Assembly (NCBI GenBank): GCA_013696965.1
Contig: JACCXN010000010.1
Span: forward strand, 62,001 to 126,000
Direction of reading: 5' to 3'
From: Bacteroidota bacterium
GTDB taxonomy: Bacteria > Bacteroidota > Bacteroidia > JACCXN01
Length of the DNA: 64,000 nucleotides
A program made the position numbers and the translations under genes. Below, piece by piece: positions 44,757 to 55,006 of the stretch. Position 1 is the first letter of the stretch. Every line of letters starts with the position of its first letter. The notes beneath the pieces are model-generated. The model ran no database searches. It was not told the origin of the DNA and was given only the letters and a program-made list of their open reading frames with translations.

Positions 44757-45910
44757 TGCATGTACTTATAATTGCAAATGCATATCCTGACCAGAAGAGC
44801 AATTTGCCTGGAATATTTATTGAACAACAAGCCATTGCCCTTAAAGAAAAAGAAATTAAAATTGGGGTAATTACCGTAGAACTTAAGAAGCTAAACAAGA
44901 TAGTAAAACAGCCATTTCTGGCAAAATCAGAAGAAACAGTTTATACAAGGGAAGATATTCCGGTTTTTAAAAAATCAGCATTAAATTTAACTCCATTTCT
45001 TCACTACTTTCCTAAATATTATATTCCATTAAATTCATTAAAACTTTTTGAAAAATATATTGAAAAGTATGGTAAACCTCAATTAATTCATGCTCATTTT
45101 GGGCTATGGTCAGGCTATGCAGCAATGAAAATACATGAAAAATATAAAATACCCTATATTATCACTGAGCACACCTCCTATTTTGTAGAAAAAAAATACA
45201 ATGGATATGAATTAAGGGCCATATCAAAAGCCTATGATAAATCATCTGCAATAATAACAGTGAGCTCTGCTTTAAAAAAGGAAGTGATTAAAAACACACA
45301 TAATAAAGAAGTAAGGATTATTCCAAATATGATTGATACTAGTTTTTTTAAACCTGATTATTCCGTAATCAAAGAAGATATGATTTTCAGTTTGGGAAAC
45401 TTAATAAAAACAAAAGGGCAAGATATTCTAATAAAAGCATTTGCATTAATTGCTCCTGCAATTCCTTCATACAAACTAGTTATAGGAGGCGATGGGCCTG
45501 AGAAAGAAAATTTAATTGAATTAGCTACTCAGTTAGCTATACAAGAAAAAATAATTTTCCCAGGCAATTTAACCAGAATAGAAATTAGAAATTACTTACA
45601 CAAATCAAAATGTTTTGCATTACCCAGTAAATTCGAAACATTTGGCATTGTTTATATGGAAGCCATTGCTTGTGGTGTACCTGTTGTAGCTACAAAATGT
45701 GGGGGACCAGAGGATTTCATTAACCAAAACAATGGAATTCTTTGTGAGACAGACAATATAGAAGAAATTGCCCATGCCATGAAAAGCATTTTAATGAATT
45801 TAAATTCCTACAATTTAACAGAAATGCACAGTTTTGTAAATCGAAATTATTCAAAGGAAAACATAAGTCAAATGCTAGTGAACTTATACCAAGAAAAGAT
45901 TAAGGGTTAA
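44756..45910 (+). CDS. Glycosyltransferase family 4, island 2
   Basis: 384 aa. Classical GT4 (GT-B) features: LPGIFIEQQAIAL at the N-terminus, HAHFGLWSGYAAMKI, ITEHTSYF, then donor half LGNLIKTKGQDILIKAF, IGGDGPEKENL and the E-x7-E motif in ETFGIVYME (E294, E302), followed by ACGVPVVATKCGGPEDFI and NGIL. Overlap with the FkbM gene implies co-translation. The 83-bp space to the converging asnB contains only weak AT inverted repeats (around 45926-45959). Confidence 0.93.
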   Translation: MHVLIIANAYPDQKSNLPGIFIEQQAIALKEKEIKIGVITVELKKLNKIVKQPFLAKSEETVYTREDIPVFKKSALNLTPFLHYFPKYYIPLNSLKLFEKYIEKYGKPQLIHAHFGLWSGYAAMKIHEKYKIPYIITEHTSYFVEKKYNGYELRAISKAYDKSSAIITVSSALKKEVIKNTHNKEVRIIPNMIDTSFFKPDYSVIKEDMIFSLGNLIKTKGQDILIKAFALIAPAIPSYKLVIGGDGPEKENLIELATQLAIQEKIIFPGNLTRIEIRNYLHKSKCFALPSKFETFGIVYMEAIACGVPVVATKCGGPEDFINQNNGILCETDNIEEIAHAMKSILMNLNSYNLTEMHSFVNRNYSKENISQMLVNLYQEKIKG

Positions 45911-45993
45911 GCGTTTATTTTGAATGTGAATATTACTCTTCTGATTTAATATTCAAAATCTGTAATTAGTCTCAGAAACTATCTAAGCAATAA

Positions 45994-47835
45994 TTAATTA
46001 TTCTTCAACCACATATTCAAAACAACTATACGCCAAACTAGTTTAGCTTTGGAATTGTCACCATCTTTATACCTTTTAATGGTTTCATAAAGACCTTTCC
46101 TTGAAAACCAATATTCAAGTTTGGAGAAATCTTCATCCAGCAAATGCTTCAAGGGGCCCCTTAACCATTTGTTTTCCCCTGGGGTTACAAAACCTTTTTT
46201 ATCTTTTCTGTCTCGAATGGCATCCGGCAAAACTCCACTTAATGATTTCCGTAGAATATATTTTGTTTCTGCACCCCTAATCCTATCTTCCAATGGAAGT
46301 GAAAAGCCATATTCTACCAGTCTATGATCAAGGAATGGAACTCTTGATTCCAATGAAAAGGCCATTGAATTTCGATCTTCATAATGTAACAGAGATGGAA
46401 GGCTGGTTGAAAAAAGCAGATTATAAAAAAAATTGTCGATTTTATTTGGGTGTGCATCCAAAAGATCAATTATTCCACTCATATCTTTGAATTTACTATT
46501 CAATAAAGATTTGATTCGGTTTAATTCAAAATTAAAAACACCAGCTTCATTATGACTGGAGGTGTAAATGGATTTCAACAAAGTCATTGCAACTTCTTTG
46601 CCTGACAACCCATGTTCTTTTTTATGCAACTGAAGAAGCTTAATGGCTTTGAAAAACTCTCTATTATGGAAATGACTTCCAATAATCCGGTTAAAAGTAT
46701 GCATATAACCCCCTAGGTACTCATCAGCCCCCTGCCCATCAAGCAAAACAGTAACCTTATTTTGTTTTGCAAGATTCATTACAAAATATTGTGATATCGC
46801 TGATGAGCCTGAAATTGGCGCATCCTGATGGAATAAAACCTTATTAAGGGCATCGGCCAGTTCATCATCTTTTGGAGAATAATAATAGGGCTCAATATTT
46901 TTATACTTTTTTACTAGTTCGTAAACAAAAGGTCTTTCATCAACCGCACCTGAACCTTCATAAAATATATTGAACGCTTTAATGTTTTTTTCAGGAAACA
47001 TTTTGGCTGCCACAGACACTATGGAAGAACTATCAATCCCTCCACTCAGTGCTGCCCCAACTTCAACATCACTTCTGAAATGCATTTTTATAGAATCTTC
47101 AAAAAGGGATTTAAATTTTTCTTTTCTTCCTTCAAAATTGTCTTCAGAAATTATTTGCTTTTGTGATAAATCCCAGTATCGTTTAATTTCTACTTTGCCG
47201 TTTTTGAAAATCAGATTTGATGCTTCTGGCAAGGATTTTACTGATTCATAAAAGGTCTCATTCTTATAATCAACCCAACCTAATTGTAAAAGGCGAATTA
47301 CCTGTCTGTTATTTATCTGGCCATCAAATAATGGGGATTTTTTAATTGCTTTTACTTCAGATGCAAAATAAAAAGCACCGGCTCCGGAAACATAATAAAA
47401 AGGCTTAATCCCAAACCTATCCCTTGAACAAAAAAGCACCCTTCTTACTTTATCCCAAATTGCAAAGGCCCACATTCCCATGAATTTTTGAACACAATCT
47501 TCTCCCCAGGCTTTATATGCTGCAAGAATTACTTCAGTGTCGGAATGTGTAGAGAATTTATAGCCAAGGCTTAAAAGCTCCTCTTTAATCTCCAGGTAAT
47601 TGTAAATTTCTCCATTGAAAGAAATTACATAATCCTCATAATGTAAGGGTTGATTAGAGTTTTCGGTAAGATCAATAATACTTAGTCGGTTATGACCTTG
47701 AGTTACGGGAAACTCGCTCCAATGACCACTGAAATCAGGGCCACGGTGAGCTATAGTCATAAGCATTTCTTTAATAAGATGATCTGCTTTTGAAGTGCTT
47801 AAGGAAGTATCAATAAAGCCTGCTATTCCGCACAT
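45994..47835 (-). CDS. AsnB-type glutamine amidotransferase 3, island 2
   Basis: 613 aa. Glutaminase domain with Cys2 (MCGIAG), RLSIIDL, NGEIYNY and SDTEV; synthetase domain with SGGIDSS (264-270). Like copy 1 it has DGQGADE (367-373), with Gln369 in the position of the catalytic Glu348 of E. coli AsnB. It also shares LFHQDAPISGSSA / KQNKVTVLLDGQGADEYLGGY features with copy 1, so these two form a subgroup apart from copy 2. It lies two bases after a glycosyltransferase gene and is probably used for amidating a glycan component. Substrate unknown. Confidence 0.85.
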   Translation of the reverse strand: MCGIAGFIDTSLSTSKADHLIKEMLMTIAHRGPDFSGHWSEFPVTQGHNRLSIIDLTENSNQPLHYEDYVISFNGEIYNYLEIKEELLSLGYKFSTHSDTEVILAAYKAWGEDCVQKFMGMWAFAIWDKVRRVLFCSRDRFGIKPFYYVSGAGAFYFASEVKAIKKSPLFDGQINNRQVIRLLQLGWVDYKNETFYESVKSLPEASNLIFKNGKVEIKRYWDLSQKQIISEDNFEGRKEKFKSLFEDSIKMHFRSDVEVGAALSGGIDSSSIVSVAAKMFPEKNIKAFNIFYEGSGAVDERPFVYELVKKYKNIEPYYYSPKDDELADALNKVLFHQDAPISGSSAISQYFVMNLAKQNKVTVLLDGQGADEYLGGYMHTFNRIIGSHFHNREFFKAIKLLQLHKKEHGLSGKEVAMTLLKSIYTSSHNEAGVFNFELNRIKSLLNSKFKDMSGIIDLLDAHPNKIDNFFYNLLFSTSLPSLLHYEDRNSMAFSLESRVPFLDHRLVEYGFSLPLEDRIRGAETKYILRKSLSGVLPDAIRDRKDKKGFVTPGENKWLRGPLKHLLDEDFSKLEYWFSRKGLYETIKRYKDGDNSKAKLVWRIVVLNMWLKNN

Positions 47836-47837
47836 AA

Positions 47838-49130
47838 TTATTTTTTAATGATTTTAGCCAAACTAGCTGTTAAATTTTTTCTTGAAAACTTCAAATAGTG
47901 TTGTTTCCTTGTTTCGCCTCCACTTTTTAAAAGCCAGTATTGATAGTGTTTTTGAAGCAATTGCTCCATTTTTTTTTGTTCATCATAATCAACTACTTCT
48001 CCTGCATCACAATCATTTATAATTTTAGCTGCATCTCCATTCTTAGGGGCTGTGCAAATAATTGGCCTCTGACTTGCAAGATATTCAAATAATTTTCCAG
48101 TTAAAATTCCTTTATTGTTCTCTACATCAGGAATAGACAGGAACAATACAGCTGCTTTATGCATAATTTCAATGGATCCTGAATGGCTAATATATCCTTT
48201 AAACTCTGTGATTGATTTTATTCCTGCCTTTTCTGCCTCTTCAACCACATCCGGGTCTGGGCTTCCTGCCAGTATAAATTTTATTTTTCCATTAGTTGAA
48301 TCTGCTAAATTTTTTATTGCTTTAAAAAATGCTTGTGGCCTATATTTTAAGGTCATTGAACCTGTATAGGCTATTGTAAAATATTCATTATCCTCCTTTT
48401 GGCCTGCTGTAAAATCTTCGGCATCAAAGCCATTTGGAATAACTACAATATTTAAGGGATCAATTTTCTTGTCTTTTTCTGTAAAAATCCTTTTAATATC
48501 TTCACTTACCACAATTACCTTATCAGCATTCAATAAAACCTTTTTCTCAAAAGCTGCATCTATTTTCCTGGCAATTGCTGTATGGTTAAGCTCCTTGTAA
48601 AAGTAGATGTCGGTCCAGGGATCGCGCATATCGGCAATCCAATTAATGTTAAATTTCTTTTTTAAATAAAGACCAACAAGTTGTGTTGAATGAGGAGGAG
48701 ATGTAGTTATAACAGTGTCAATTCCTTCATTTACTATAATTTCAGAAGCTTTCTTAATCACATATTTATTCCAACCACGTCTTGCATCTGGAATAAACAA
48801 GTTTCCCCTTATGAATCGAAAAAAATTAGATTTAAATCCTGCTTTCCCTTCATTGGCAAACCCTCCAAAAGGAATTTCTTTTTTTCCTGAAATTTTTTTG
48901 TAAATCTCGAAGGGTTCAAATGTTTTTGTTTTAACTATTCTTAATGAAGGAGAAATCTCTTGTGTTAATTTATGATCCACTAATGCATAAGAAGCTTCAT
49001 TTTCATCTACTGTAAGCACAATTGGCTCAATTTGAAATTCAGGAAGATACTTTACAAACTTCAGCCACCTTTGAACTCCCGCTCCCCCACTTGGTGGCCA
49101 ATAATATGTAATTACAAGGACTTTCTTCAC
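47838..49130 (-). CDS. Glycosyltransferase, GT4-like, island 2
   Basis: 430 aa, GTG start at 49130 overlapping the upstream YfhO-like stop by four bases (GTGA). N-terminal YYWPPSGGAGVQRWLKF, then TSPPHSTQLVGLYLKK and IADMRDPWTDIYF are signatures of a GT4 subgroup frequent in Bacteroidota glycan loci. The donor half shows VIPNGFDAEDF, YTGSMTLKYRP and LTGKLFEYLASQRP followed by GDAAKII, with E in the F-E-Y position. It is expected to act on a lipid-linked or nucleotide-activated acceptor in the cytoplasm. Confidence 0.87.
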   Translation of the reverse strand: MKKVLVITYYWPPSGGAGVQRWLKFVKYLPEFQIEPIVLTVDENEASYALVDHKLTQEISPSLRIVKTKTFEPFEIYKKISGKKEIPFGGFANEGKAGFKSNFFRFIRGNLFIPDARRGWNKYVIKKASEIIVNEGIDTVITTSPPHSTQLVGLYLKKKFNINWIADMRDPWTDIYFYKELNHTAIARKIDAAFEKKVLLNADKVIVVSEDIKRIFTEKDKKIDPLNIVVIPNGFDAEDFTAGQKEDNEYFTIAYTGSMTLKYRPQAFFKAIKNLADSTNGKIKFILAGSPDPDVVEEAEKAGIKSITEFKGYISHSGSIEIMHKAAVLFLSIPDVENNKGILTGKLFEYLASQRPIICTAPKNGDAAKIINDCDAGEVVDYDEQKKMEQLLQKHYQYWLLKSGGETRKQHYLKFSRKNLTASLAKIIKK

Positions 49131-51619
49131 ACTTTTATTTTAGCTGTTGCTTGTTTTTCTTTCTCCGCATTATCCCTTAAATGATCATTTTTTATTTTTG
49201 CTCCATTTTTCTGTTCACTATATAATGCAAATCCAATAAATAAAAAGGCAAAAATAGAACCTGCAAGAGCTATTCTTTCTCCTACAATATAAGATGCAGG
49301 TTCAAATTTAAATTCAATTTTATGCTTTCCTTCAGGAACCCTCAATGCCCTTAATACATAATTAGCCCGAATATGATCTACGAGTTTATCATCAATATAG
49401 GCATTCCAGCCTTTATCGTAATAAACTTCAGAAAATACGGCCAGTTGTTCAGCAGATGTTGTGGATTCATAGGATAAATAATTGGGCTGGTATTTTGTTA
49501 ATTTAATACTTCCTTCATCTTTATTTTTCAATTGCAAACCCTTAAGGTATGCATCAAAACGCTGATCAACTATCGCAACCTCAGAGGGCGTAAAGGAAGA
49601 TAATGCGGTAATTTCAGAATCTGCATTTGCTACCATTTCATACTCATTTACAAACCATGCATTCCCTAAAGGTGCTGGATTTTTTTGCGCCACAGGACGT
49701 TTATCCTGTCCAGGAACAATAAAATATTTAGTGTTTAACATGTTAATAACATCCATATTGTTTTGACTTAAATGATATTCAATTAACTCCTGGTATCTTT
49801 TAAGCTTTGCTCCATGATAACCTCCTACCGATTTGTGAAAATAAGAAGTAGCTGCATCGTTAAATGTACTTGTAGTAACATTTAAAACTCTGTAATGAGG
49901 ATCAGGATCTTGTAATATCTGCAAATCGGCCTCACTTGGTTCAAAGGTCTGTGCTCTTACATTTTTACGCGTAAAATTATCCTCATTCATATAGCGCTTG
50001 GCAACTGTCCATTGGTCAATTGTAATAAGGGCAAGCAATCCTGATAGCATATATAAGCTTTTTAATTGGCCGCGCGAAAACAACCATACTAACAAAGCAC
50101 TTAAAGAAATGAAAATCCCACTTCTAGCAGCATCAGAGGTAAAAATGCTTTTTCTTGCTGATTCTAAATTATCCAACAGGAGATTTGCCTGGTCAGCTGG
50201 CCATTTGTTGGAAATTAACTGTTGCATAAGGTTAGCATTCTCCCCTTCTTTGAAAAAATCATTAAACATTCCTGGCATAAAATACATAAGGAATGACAAA
50301 CCACCTGTTAGTCCGAATGCCACTAAAAATTGTTTTTGCTTTTCCTTAATAATAGCTGGCTGTTCCATTATTTTTTTAATGGCAAGAAACCCCAATAATG
50401 GCATGGCAATTTGAGCAATTACAAGGGTCATGGAAACTGCTCTGAATTTATTATATCCTGGGACAAAATCCAGAAAAAAATCAGTTAAAGGCATAAAGTT
50501 TTTTCCCCATGCTAACATAACTGAAAGCAAAGTGGCAATCAACAACCACCATTTTAGATGGCCCTGAACAATAAAAAGACCCAGTATAAATAAGAAACAA
50601 ACAATAGCTCCAAAATAAACGGGGCCTGAAGTAAAGGGTTGATCTCCGAAATACCTATCCATCCCGGAAACATATTGCTTCATTTGTGGATCTACAACTT
50701 TCATCACACTTTTATCATTTCCTATTTGTCCACTTCCCCCACCTTTGAAATTAGGCACCATAAGAGTCATTGTTTCTCCAATTCCATAGCTCCATTGGGT
50801 TGCATAATCTTTGTCAAGACCGGAGGTTTTAACATCCGCATTTAATGTTAATTCTGATTTACCTCTAATTGTTTCTTTTCCATATTCCCATGTCATTAAT
50901 AAGGAGGTTATATTTGGTAAAACTCCAATAACAGCAGCAATAAAAAGAAAAGACACTGCTTTAAAATAATGTTTGTACGTTTTTTCCTTAATGTTTTTAA
51001 CTGTTTCAACAATGCCAAAAACCAACAACAAAACAAGGGTATAATAAGTAATTTGCAAATGATTTGCATTAACCTGAAAAGCCACACCAAGGGCCGCCAG
51101 GGCGCTACCCAACAAATATTTACCTCTAAAAGCCATCACAACCCCAATCACCACAATAGCCATGTAGCCAATTGCAAAGCCCTTGGTATTATGTCCTGCT
51201 TCAATAATAATCACATTATACGATGAAAAAGCAAAGGCTAAAGCACCTGCAACAGCTGCCAGAGGCGTTAAACCAAATGAAATCAACAGGAAATAAAAAG
51301 TCAACAAGGCAATGAAAATAATTTCTGAAGGACCTGGAAAAATTTTTGCAAGCGCCTGATCAATATGGGAAATTAAATTATTAGGGTAAAGAACTGAAAT
51401 TTGAAAGGCAGGCATTCCACTAAACATGGAATTTGTCCATAAAGGTTCCTCACCTTCCGACTTTCTGAAATCAATAATTTCTTTGGCCATTCCCTCCCAA
51501 CGCATTGTATCTTCCTGTTTAAGGTGTTTCCCTTGTAATAAAGGCCCGAAAAAGGCCATTGTTACTATTAAAAAAGTTACAATAGCTAATAAATGCGGCT
51601 GAAAGTATTTTAGATTCAT
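49127..51619 (-). CDS. YfhO-like polytopic membrane protein
   Basis: 830 aa. The first ~500 residues hold about 12 membrane helices with typical YfhO-like text (FGPLLQGKHLKQEDTMRW, EEPLWTNSMFSGMPAFQ, TKGFAIGYMAIVVIG). A long extracytoplasmic C-terminal part follows, with YLSYESTTSAEQLAVFSEVYYDKGWNAYID and VPEGKHKIEF, ending in one last helix. YfhO of Bacillus is a GT-C-like protein needed for glycosylation of lipoteichoic acid, so a role in adding sugars from lipid carriers at the outer face of the inner membrane is plausible. It starts the transcript containing the GT4 and asnB copy 3. Confidence 0.8.
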   Translation of the reverse strand: MNLKYFQPHLLAIVTFLIVTMAFFGPLLQGKHLKQEDTMRWEGMAKEIIDFRKSEGEEPLWTNSMFSGMPAFQISVLYPNNLISHIDQALAKIFPGPSEIIFIALLTFYFLLISFGLTPLAAVAGALAFAFSSYNVIIIEAGHNTKGFAIGYMAIVVIGVVMAFRGKYLLGSALAALGVAFQVNANHLQITYYTLVLLLVFGIVETVKNIKEKTYKHYFKAVSFLFIAAVIGVLPNITSLLMTWEYGKETIRGKSELTLNADVKTSGLDKDYATQWSYGIGETMTLMVPNFKGGGSGQIGNDKSVMKVVDPQMKQYVSGMDRYFGDQPFTSGPVYFGAIVCFLFILGLFIVQGHLKWWLLIATLLSVMLAWGKNFMPLTDFFLDFVPGYNKFRAVSMTLVIAQIAMPLLGFLAIKKIMEQPAIIKEKQKQFLVAFGLTGGLSFLMYFMPGMFNDFFKEGENANLMQQLISNKWPADQANLLLDNLESARKSIFTSDAARSGIFISLSALLVWLFSRGQLKSLYMLSGLLALITIDQWTVAKRYMNEDNFTRKNVRAQTFEPSEADLQILQDPDPHYRVLNVTTSTFNDAATSYFHKSVGGYHGAKLKRYQELIEYHLSQNNMDVINMLNTKYFIVPGQDKRPVAQKNPAPLGNAWFVNEYEMVANADSEITALSSFTPSEVAIVDQRFDAYLKGLQLKNKDEGSIKLTKYQPNYLSYESTTSAEQLAVFSEVYYDKGWNAYIDDKLVDHIRANYVLRALRVPEGKHKIEFKFEPASYIVGERIALAGSIFAFLFIGFALYSEQKNGAKIKNDHLRDNAEKEKQATAKIKV

Positions 51620-51696
51620 TTATTCTAATTTATTCGTTTTAAATCTTTTTTCTTGTTTTTTAATTCAAACACCTAAAGGTATTTGAGATTCATTTA

Positions 51697-51936
51697 TTAT
51701 TTGATTTCTTCATAATCCACATAATCTCCATCACTGCGCTTGGCTTTTTTCTCTTTATTAAATTCTATCGTGATTTCTCCTTCAGGCTTCTTGTTTGAAT
51801 TAAAACTCTGATGCTGAAACTCTTGCTGCTTCTTTTGGATATATGTTTTTAGTAAATATGGCAGGAGTGTTCTTACCACGAGTTTAAATAAAAAATAAAT
51901 CGTTAGAAAAATTAATATTGTCTTTATAAATGCCAT
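51697..51936 (-). CDS. DUF4834 family small membrane protein
   Basis: 79 aa. One N-terminal membrane helix (FIKTILIFLTIYFLFKLVVRTLLPYLL) is followed by a charged, Gln/Lys-rich tail ending DGDYVDYEEIK. Size, helix and the terminal D-Y-V-D-Y-E-E motif match DUF4834, found in Bacteroidota next to YfhO-like genes, as here (77-bp gap). Function unknown; probably a bitopic inner membrane protein with a cytoplasmic tail. Confidence 0.8.
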   Translation of the reverse strand: MAFIKTILIFLTIYFLFKLVVRTLLPYLLKTYIQKKQQEFQHQSFNSNKKPEGEITIEFNKEKKAKRSDGDYVDYEEIK

Positions 51937-51994
51937 CTCATTAAAATAATTCGAATTTCAGCCATGCTATTAAGCGACTAAAATTCAATGTCTG

Positions 51995-54811
51995 TTACTT
52001 GCTTAAATATAAATTCCGTTCTGAATAAATCTTCACAAAAAACTCATCTTGCAGATTGTCTATGAATTGAATAGCTTCTCCTGTAGATTTCATTTCTGGA
52101 CCTAATTCCTTATTCACATTCGGAAACTTATCAAACGAAAATACAGGTATTTTAATTGCATATCCCTCCATACGTGGATTGAAATTAAAATCCTTCACTT
52201 TGCTATGTCCCAGCATAACTTTTGTAGCGTAATTTACATAAGGCTCATTATAGGCTTTGGCAATAAAAGGCACGGTTCTCGAAGCTCTTGGATTGGCTTC
52301 AATAATATAAACCACTTCATCTTTTATAGCAAATTGAATATTTATTAGGCCTACTGTTTCAAGAGCTAAGGCTATTTTTTTTGTATAGGTTTTTATTTGG
52401 TTAATTACATTTTCGCTTAAATTAAAAGGGGGTAAAACCGCATAAGAATCACCAGAATGGATTCCTGCAGGCTCTATATGCTCCATAATTCCAACAATAT
52501 AAACATCCGTACCGTCACAAATTGCATCAGATTCAGCCTCTATTGCCTTGTCTAAAAAATGATCAAGAAGTACTTTATTTCCTGGAATGTCTTTCAGTAT
52601 ATTAACAACATGCTGTTCAAGCTCTTCCTCATTGATAACAATTTTCATCCCCTGTCCACCTAAAACGTAAGAAGGCCTAACAAGTAAAGGAAAGTTAAGC
52701 TTCCTTGAAAGCTCTACCGCCTCCTCAGCACTCTCAATAACACCAAAATCAGGGTAAGGAATATTGTTCTGCTTTAACAATGCTGAAAAGCTTCCCCTAT
52801 CTTCAGCTAAATCCAATGCTTTATAACTGGTTCCTATAATTTTAATACCATACCTGTCTAGTTTTTCCGCTAGTTTCAAAGCTGTCTGTCCACCAAGTTG
52901 CACTATAACTCCTTCAGGCTTTTCATTTAAAATTATATCGTAGATATGTTCCCAAAAAACAGGTTCAAAATAAAGCCTGTCTGCTGTAGCAAAATCGGTA
53001 GATACGGTTTCAGGATTGCAATTTATCATTATGGTTTCATAACCACATTCCTTAGCAGCAAATACTCCATGCACGCAAGAATAATCAAATTCAATTCCTT
53101 GCCCAATCCTATTAGGACCTGAACCAAGAATTATAACTTTTTTCCTGTCCGATGGAATTGCTTCATTTTCTTCCTCAAAGGTAGAATAGAAATAAGGAGT
53201 CTGGGCCTCAAATTCTGCAGCGCAAGTATCTACCATTTTGTAAACACGCTTGATTCCCAATTCATTTCTTTTCTCCCAAACCTTACTCTCCAGGCAGTCC
53301 AACAAGTGGGCAATTTGCCTGTCAGCATAACCCTTTTGTTTTGCAGTTAAAAGCAGGCCTTTTGAAATATTATCCAGGCTATGCCTTTCAATTTCCTTTT
53401 CCAACACCACTAATTCTTCAATCTGATTTAAAAACCAGGGATCTATTTTAGTAAGCTTATGAATGGTTTTAAATGGAATTCCAAGTTTAAAAGCATCGTA
53501 AATATGAAACAATCTATTCCATGAGGGCCTTTCAAGGCTTTCAAGCAATTCTGCCTGATTCTTCAATTCCTTACCATCTGCACCTAATCCATTTCTTTTT
53601 ATTTCAAGAGACTGACATGCTTTTTGAAGAGCTTCCTGGAAACATCTGCCTATGCCCATTACCTCACCAACAGATTTCATCTGGAATCCCAAATGTCTGT
53701 CAGCACCTTTAAATTTATCAAAGTTCCAACGGGGTATTTTTACTATTACATAATCAAGAGTAGGTTCAAAAAGTGCAGAAGTAGTTTTGGTTATTTGATT
53801 TTCCAGTTCATCAAGGTTATAGCCTATTGCAAGTTTTGCTGCAATCTTAGCAATGGGATATCCTGTGGCTTTGCTAGCAAGAGCAGAAGAACGAGATACC
53901 CTGGGATTAATTTCGATGGCTATAATATCTTCGTTCTCATCAGGGCTAACTGCGAACTGAACATTACATCCTCCTGCGAAATTACCTATAGCGCGCATCA
54001 TCATTATTGCCAAAGTTCGCATCCTTTGATATGTTTTGTCTGACAGGGTCATAGCAGGGGCAACAGTAATTGAATCGCCAGTATGCACCCCCATTGGATC
54101 AAAATTTTCAATCGAACAAATAATTACAACATTGTCATTGTTGTCCCTGAGTAATTCCAGTTCATATTCCTTCCAACCCATTACTGCTTTATCAATCATC
54201 ACCTCATGAATAGGGGATGCGTGAAGCCCAACAGTTAATGCAGAATCAAAGTCTTCCTTTTTAAAAACCACTGCTCCTCCTGTTCCTCCAAGAGTATAGG
54301 ATGGCCTAATTACCAGAGGGAAGCCTAGTTCTTGTGCAGCATTTTTCCCATCAAGAAATGAATTTGCTGTTTTTGAAGGAGCAACCCCAACACCTAATTC
54401 AACCATTAATTTCCTGAATGCTTCCCGGTTTTCAGTTACTTCAATTGCAGCAATATCAACACCTATCATACGCACTCCATGCTTTTTCCAAATACCCATT
54501 TCCTCACATTTTATTGCCAGGTTCAAAGCAGTTTGGCCGCCCATAGTGGGCAATACAGCATCAATTTTATGCTTTTCCAGAATCTTAATAATTGATTGTG
54601 GGGTCAAAGGCAAAAGATATATGTTATCAGCTGTTACCTTATCCGTCATAATTGTAGCCGGATTGGAATTAATAAGTGTTACTTCAATTCCCTCCTCTCT
54701 TAATGACTTTGCTGATTGGGAACCTGAATAATCAAATTCTACCGCCTGACCAATAATGATGGGGCCGCTTCCAATTATTAACACTGATTTTATCGAATGA
54801 TCTCTTGGCAT
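51995..54811 (-). CDS. carB: Carbamoyl-phosphate synthase large subunit (short form without MGS domain)
   Basis: 938 aa against ~1070 in E. coli. The N-terminal half has LIIGSGPIIIGQAVEFDYSG, the ATP-grasp with RPSYTLGGTGG and INPRVSRSSALASKATGYPIA; a helical linker (~400-545) follows; the second half starts at ~555 with IILGSGPNRIGQGIEFDYS, then RPSYVLGGQGM and ANPRASRTVPF. The protein stops at ~residue 938, just after the second ATP-grasp, so the ~130-residue MGS-like allosteric domain is missing. It makes carbamoyl phosphate from bicarbonate, ammonia and two ATP for pyrimidines and arginine, with CarA (not in window). The absence suggests no UMP/IMP/ornithine control of the E. coli type. 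Confidence 0.96.
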   Translation of the reverse strand: MPRDHSIKSVLIIGSGPIIIGQAVEFDYSGSQSAKSLREEGIEVTLINSNPATIMTDKVTADNIYLLPLTPQSIIKILEKHKIDAVLPTMGGQTALNLAIKCEEMGIWKKHGVRMIGVDIAAIEVTENREAFRKLMVELGVGVAPSKTANSFLDGKNAAQELGFPLVIRPSYTLGGTGGAVVFKKEDFDSALTVGLHASPIHEVMIDKAVMGWKEYELELLRDNNDNVVIICSIENFDPMGVHTGDSITVAPAMTLSDKTYQRMRTLAIMMMRAIGNFAGGCNVQFAVSPDENEDIIAIEINPRVSRSSALASKATGYPIAKIAAKLAIGYNLDELENQITKTTSALFEPTLDYVIVKIPRWNFDKFKGADRHLGFQMKSVGEVMGIGRCFQEALQKACQSLEIKRNGLGADGKELKNQAELLESLERPSWNRLFHIYDAFKLGIPFKTIHKLTKIDPWFLNQIEELVVLEKEIERHSLDNISKGLLLTAKQKGYADRQIAHLLDCLESKVWEKRNELGIKRVYKMVDTCAAEFEAQTPYFYSTFEEENEAIPSDRKKVIILGSGPNRIGQGIEFDYSCVHGVFAAKECGYETIMINCNPETVSTDFATADRLYFEPVFWEHIYDIILNEKPEGVIVQLGGQTALKLAEKLDRYGIKIIGTSYKALDLAEDRGSFSALLKQNNIPYPDFGVIESAEEAVELSRKLNFPLLVRPSYVLGGQGMKIVINEEELEQHVVNILKDIPGNKVLLDHFLDKAIEAESDAICDGTDVYIVGIMEHIEPAGIHSGDSYAVLPPFNLSENVINQIKTYTKKIALALETVGLINIQFAIKDEVVYIIEANPRASRTVPFIAKAYNEPYVNYATKVMLGHSKVKDFNFNPRMEGYAIKIPVFSFDKFPNVNKELGPEMKSTGEAIQFIDNLQDEFFVKIYSERNLYLSK

Positions 54812-54950
54812 TATCCTAAAATTGATTTATGGTTTACTTTTATTCGCTGCGAATTTAAAGAAATCCATTTAAATGGCTCTTTAAATTCATTGGCAATCCT
54901 ATAAAAATTCTTTTTATTTTGAATTATGATCTTTTTTAAATAGAGAACAT

Positions 54951-54984
54951 AAAAAAAGGGTGCTATCTGAATTTGATAACACCC
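54951..54984 (-). terminator. Rho-independent terminator after rpmH
   Basis: On the minus strand GGGTGTTATC (54984-54975) and GATAGCACCC (54967-54958) form a 10-bp stem with one G-U pair and a seven-base loop, followed by seven T's (54957-54951). It lies 22 bases after the rpmH stop codon and separates rpmH from carB. Confidence 0.85.
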
Positions 54985-55006
54985 TCCTTGAAAAATCATT
55001 TAATAA

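Noticed and set aside
45926-45959. AT-rich inverted repeat between converging genes as terminator
   Set aside because: GAATATTA/TAATATTC has an 11-base loop, few G-C pairs and no T tract on either strand.
49998-50414. 138-codon plus-strand frame opposite the YfhO-like gene
   Set aside because: Antisense shadow of a well-supported membrane protein gene; no recognisable domain.
53624-54043. 139-codon plus-strand frame opposite carB
   Set aside because: Antisense shadow of carB, with a Cys/Ser-rich composition typical of spurious frames.
54812-55006. Riboswitch or leader-peptide attenuator upstream of carB
   Set aside because: Apart from the rpmH terminator no conserved aptamer-like structure or short leader ORF with Arg or pyrimidine-linked signals could be seen.
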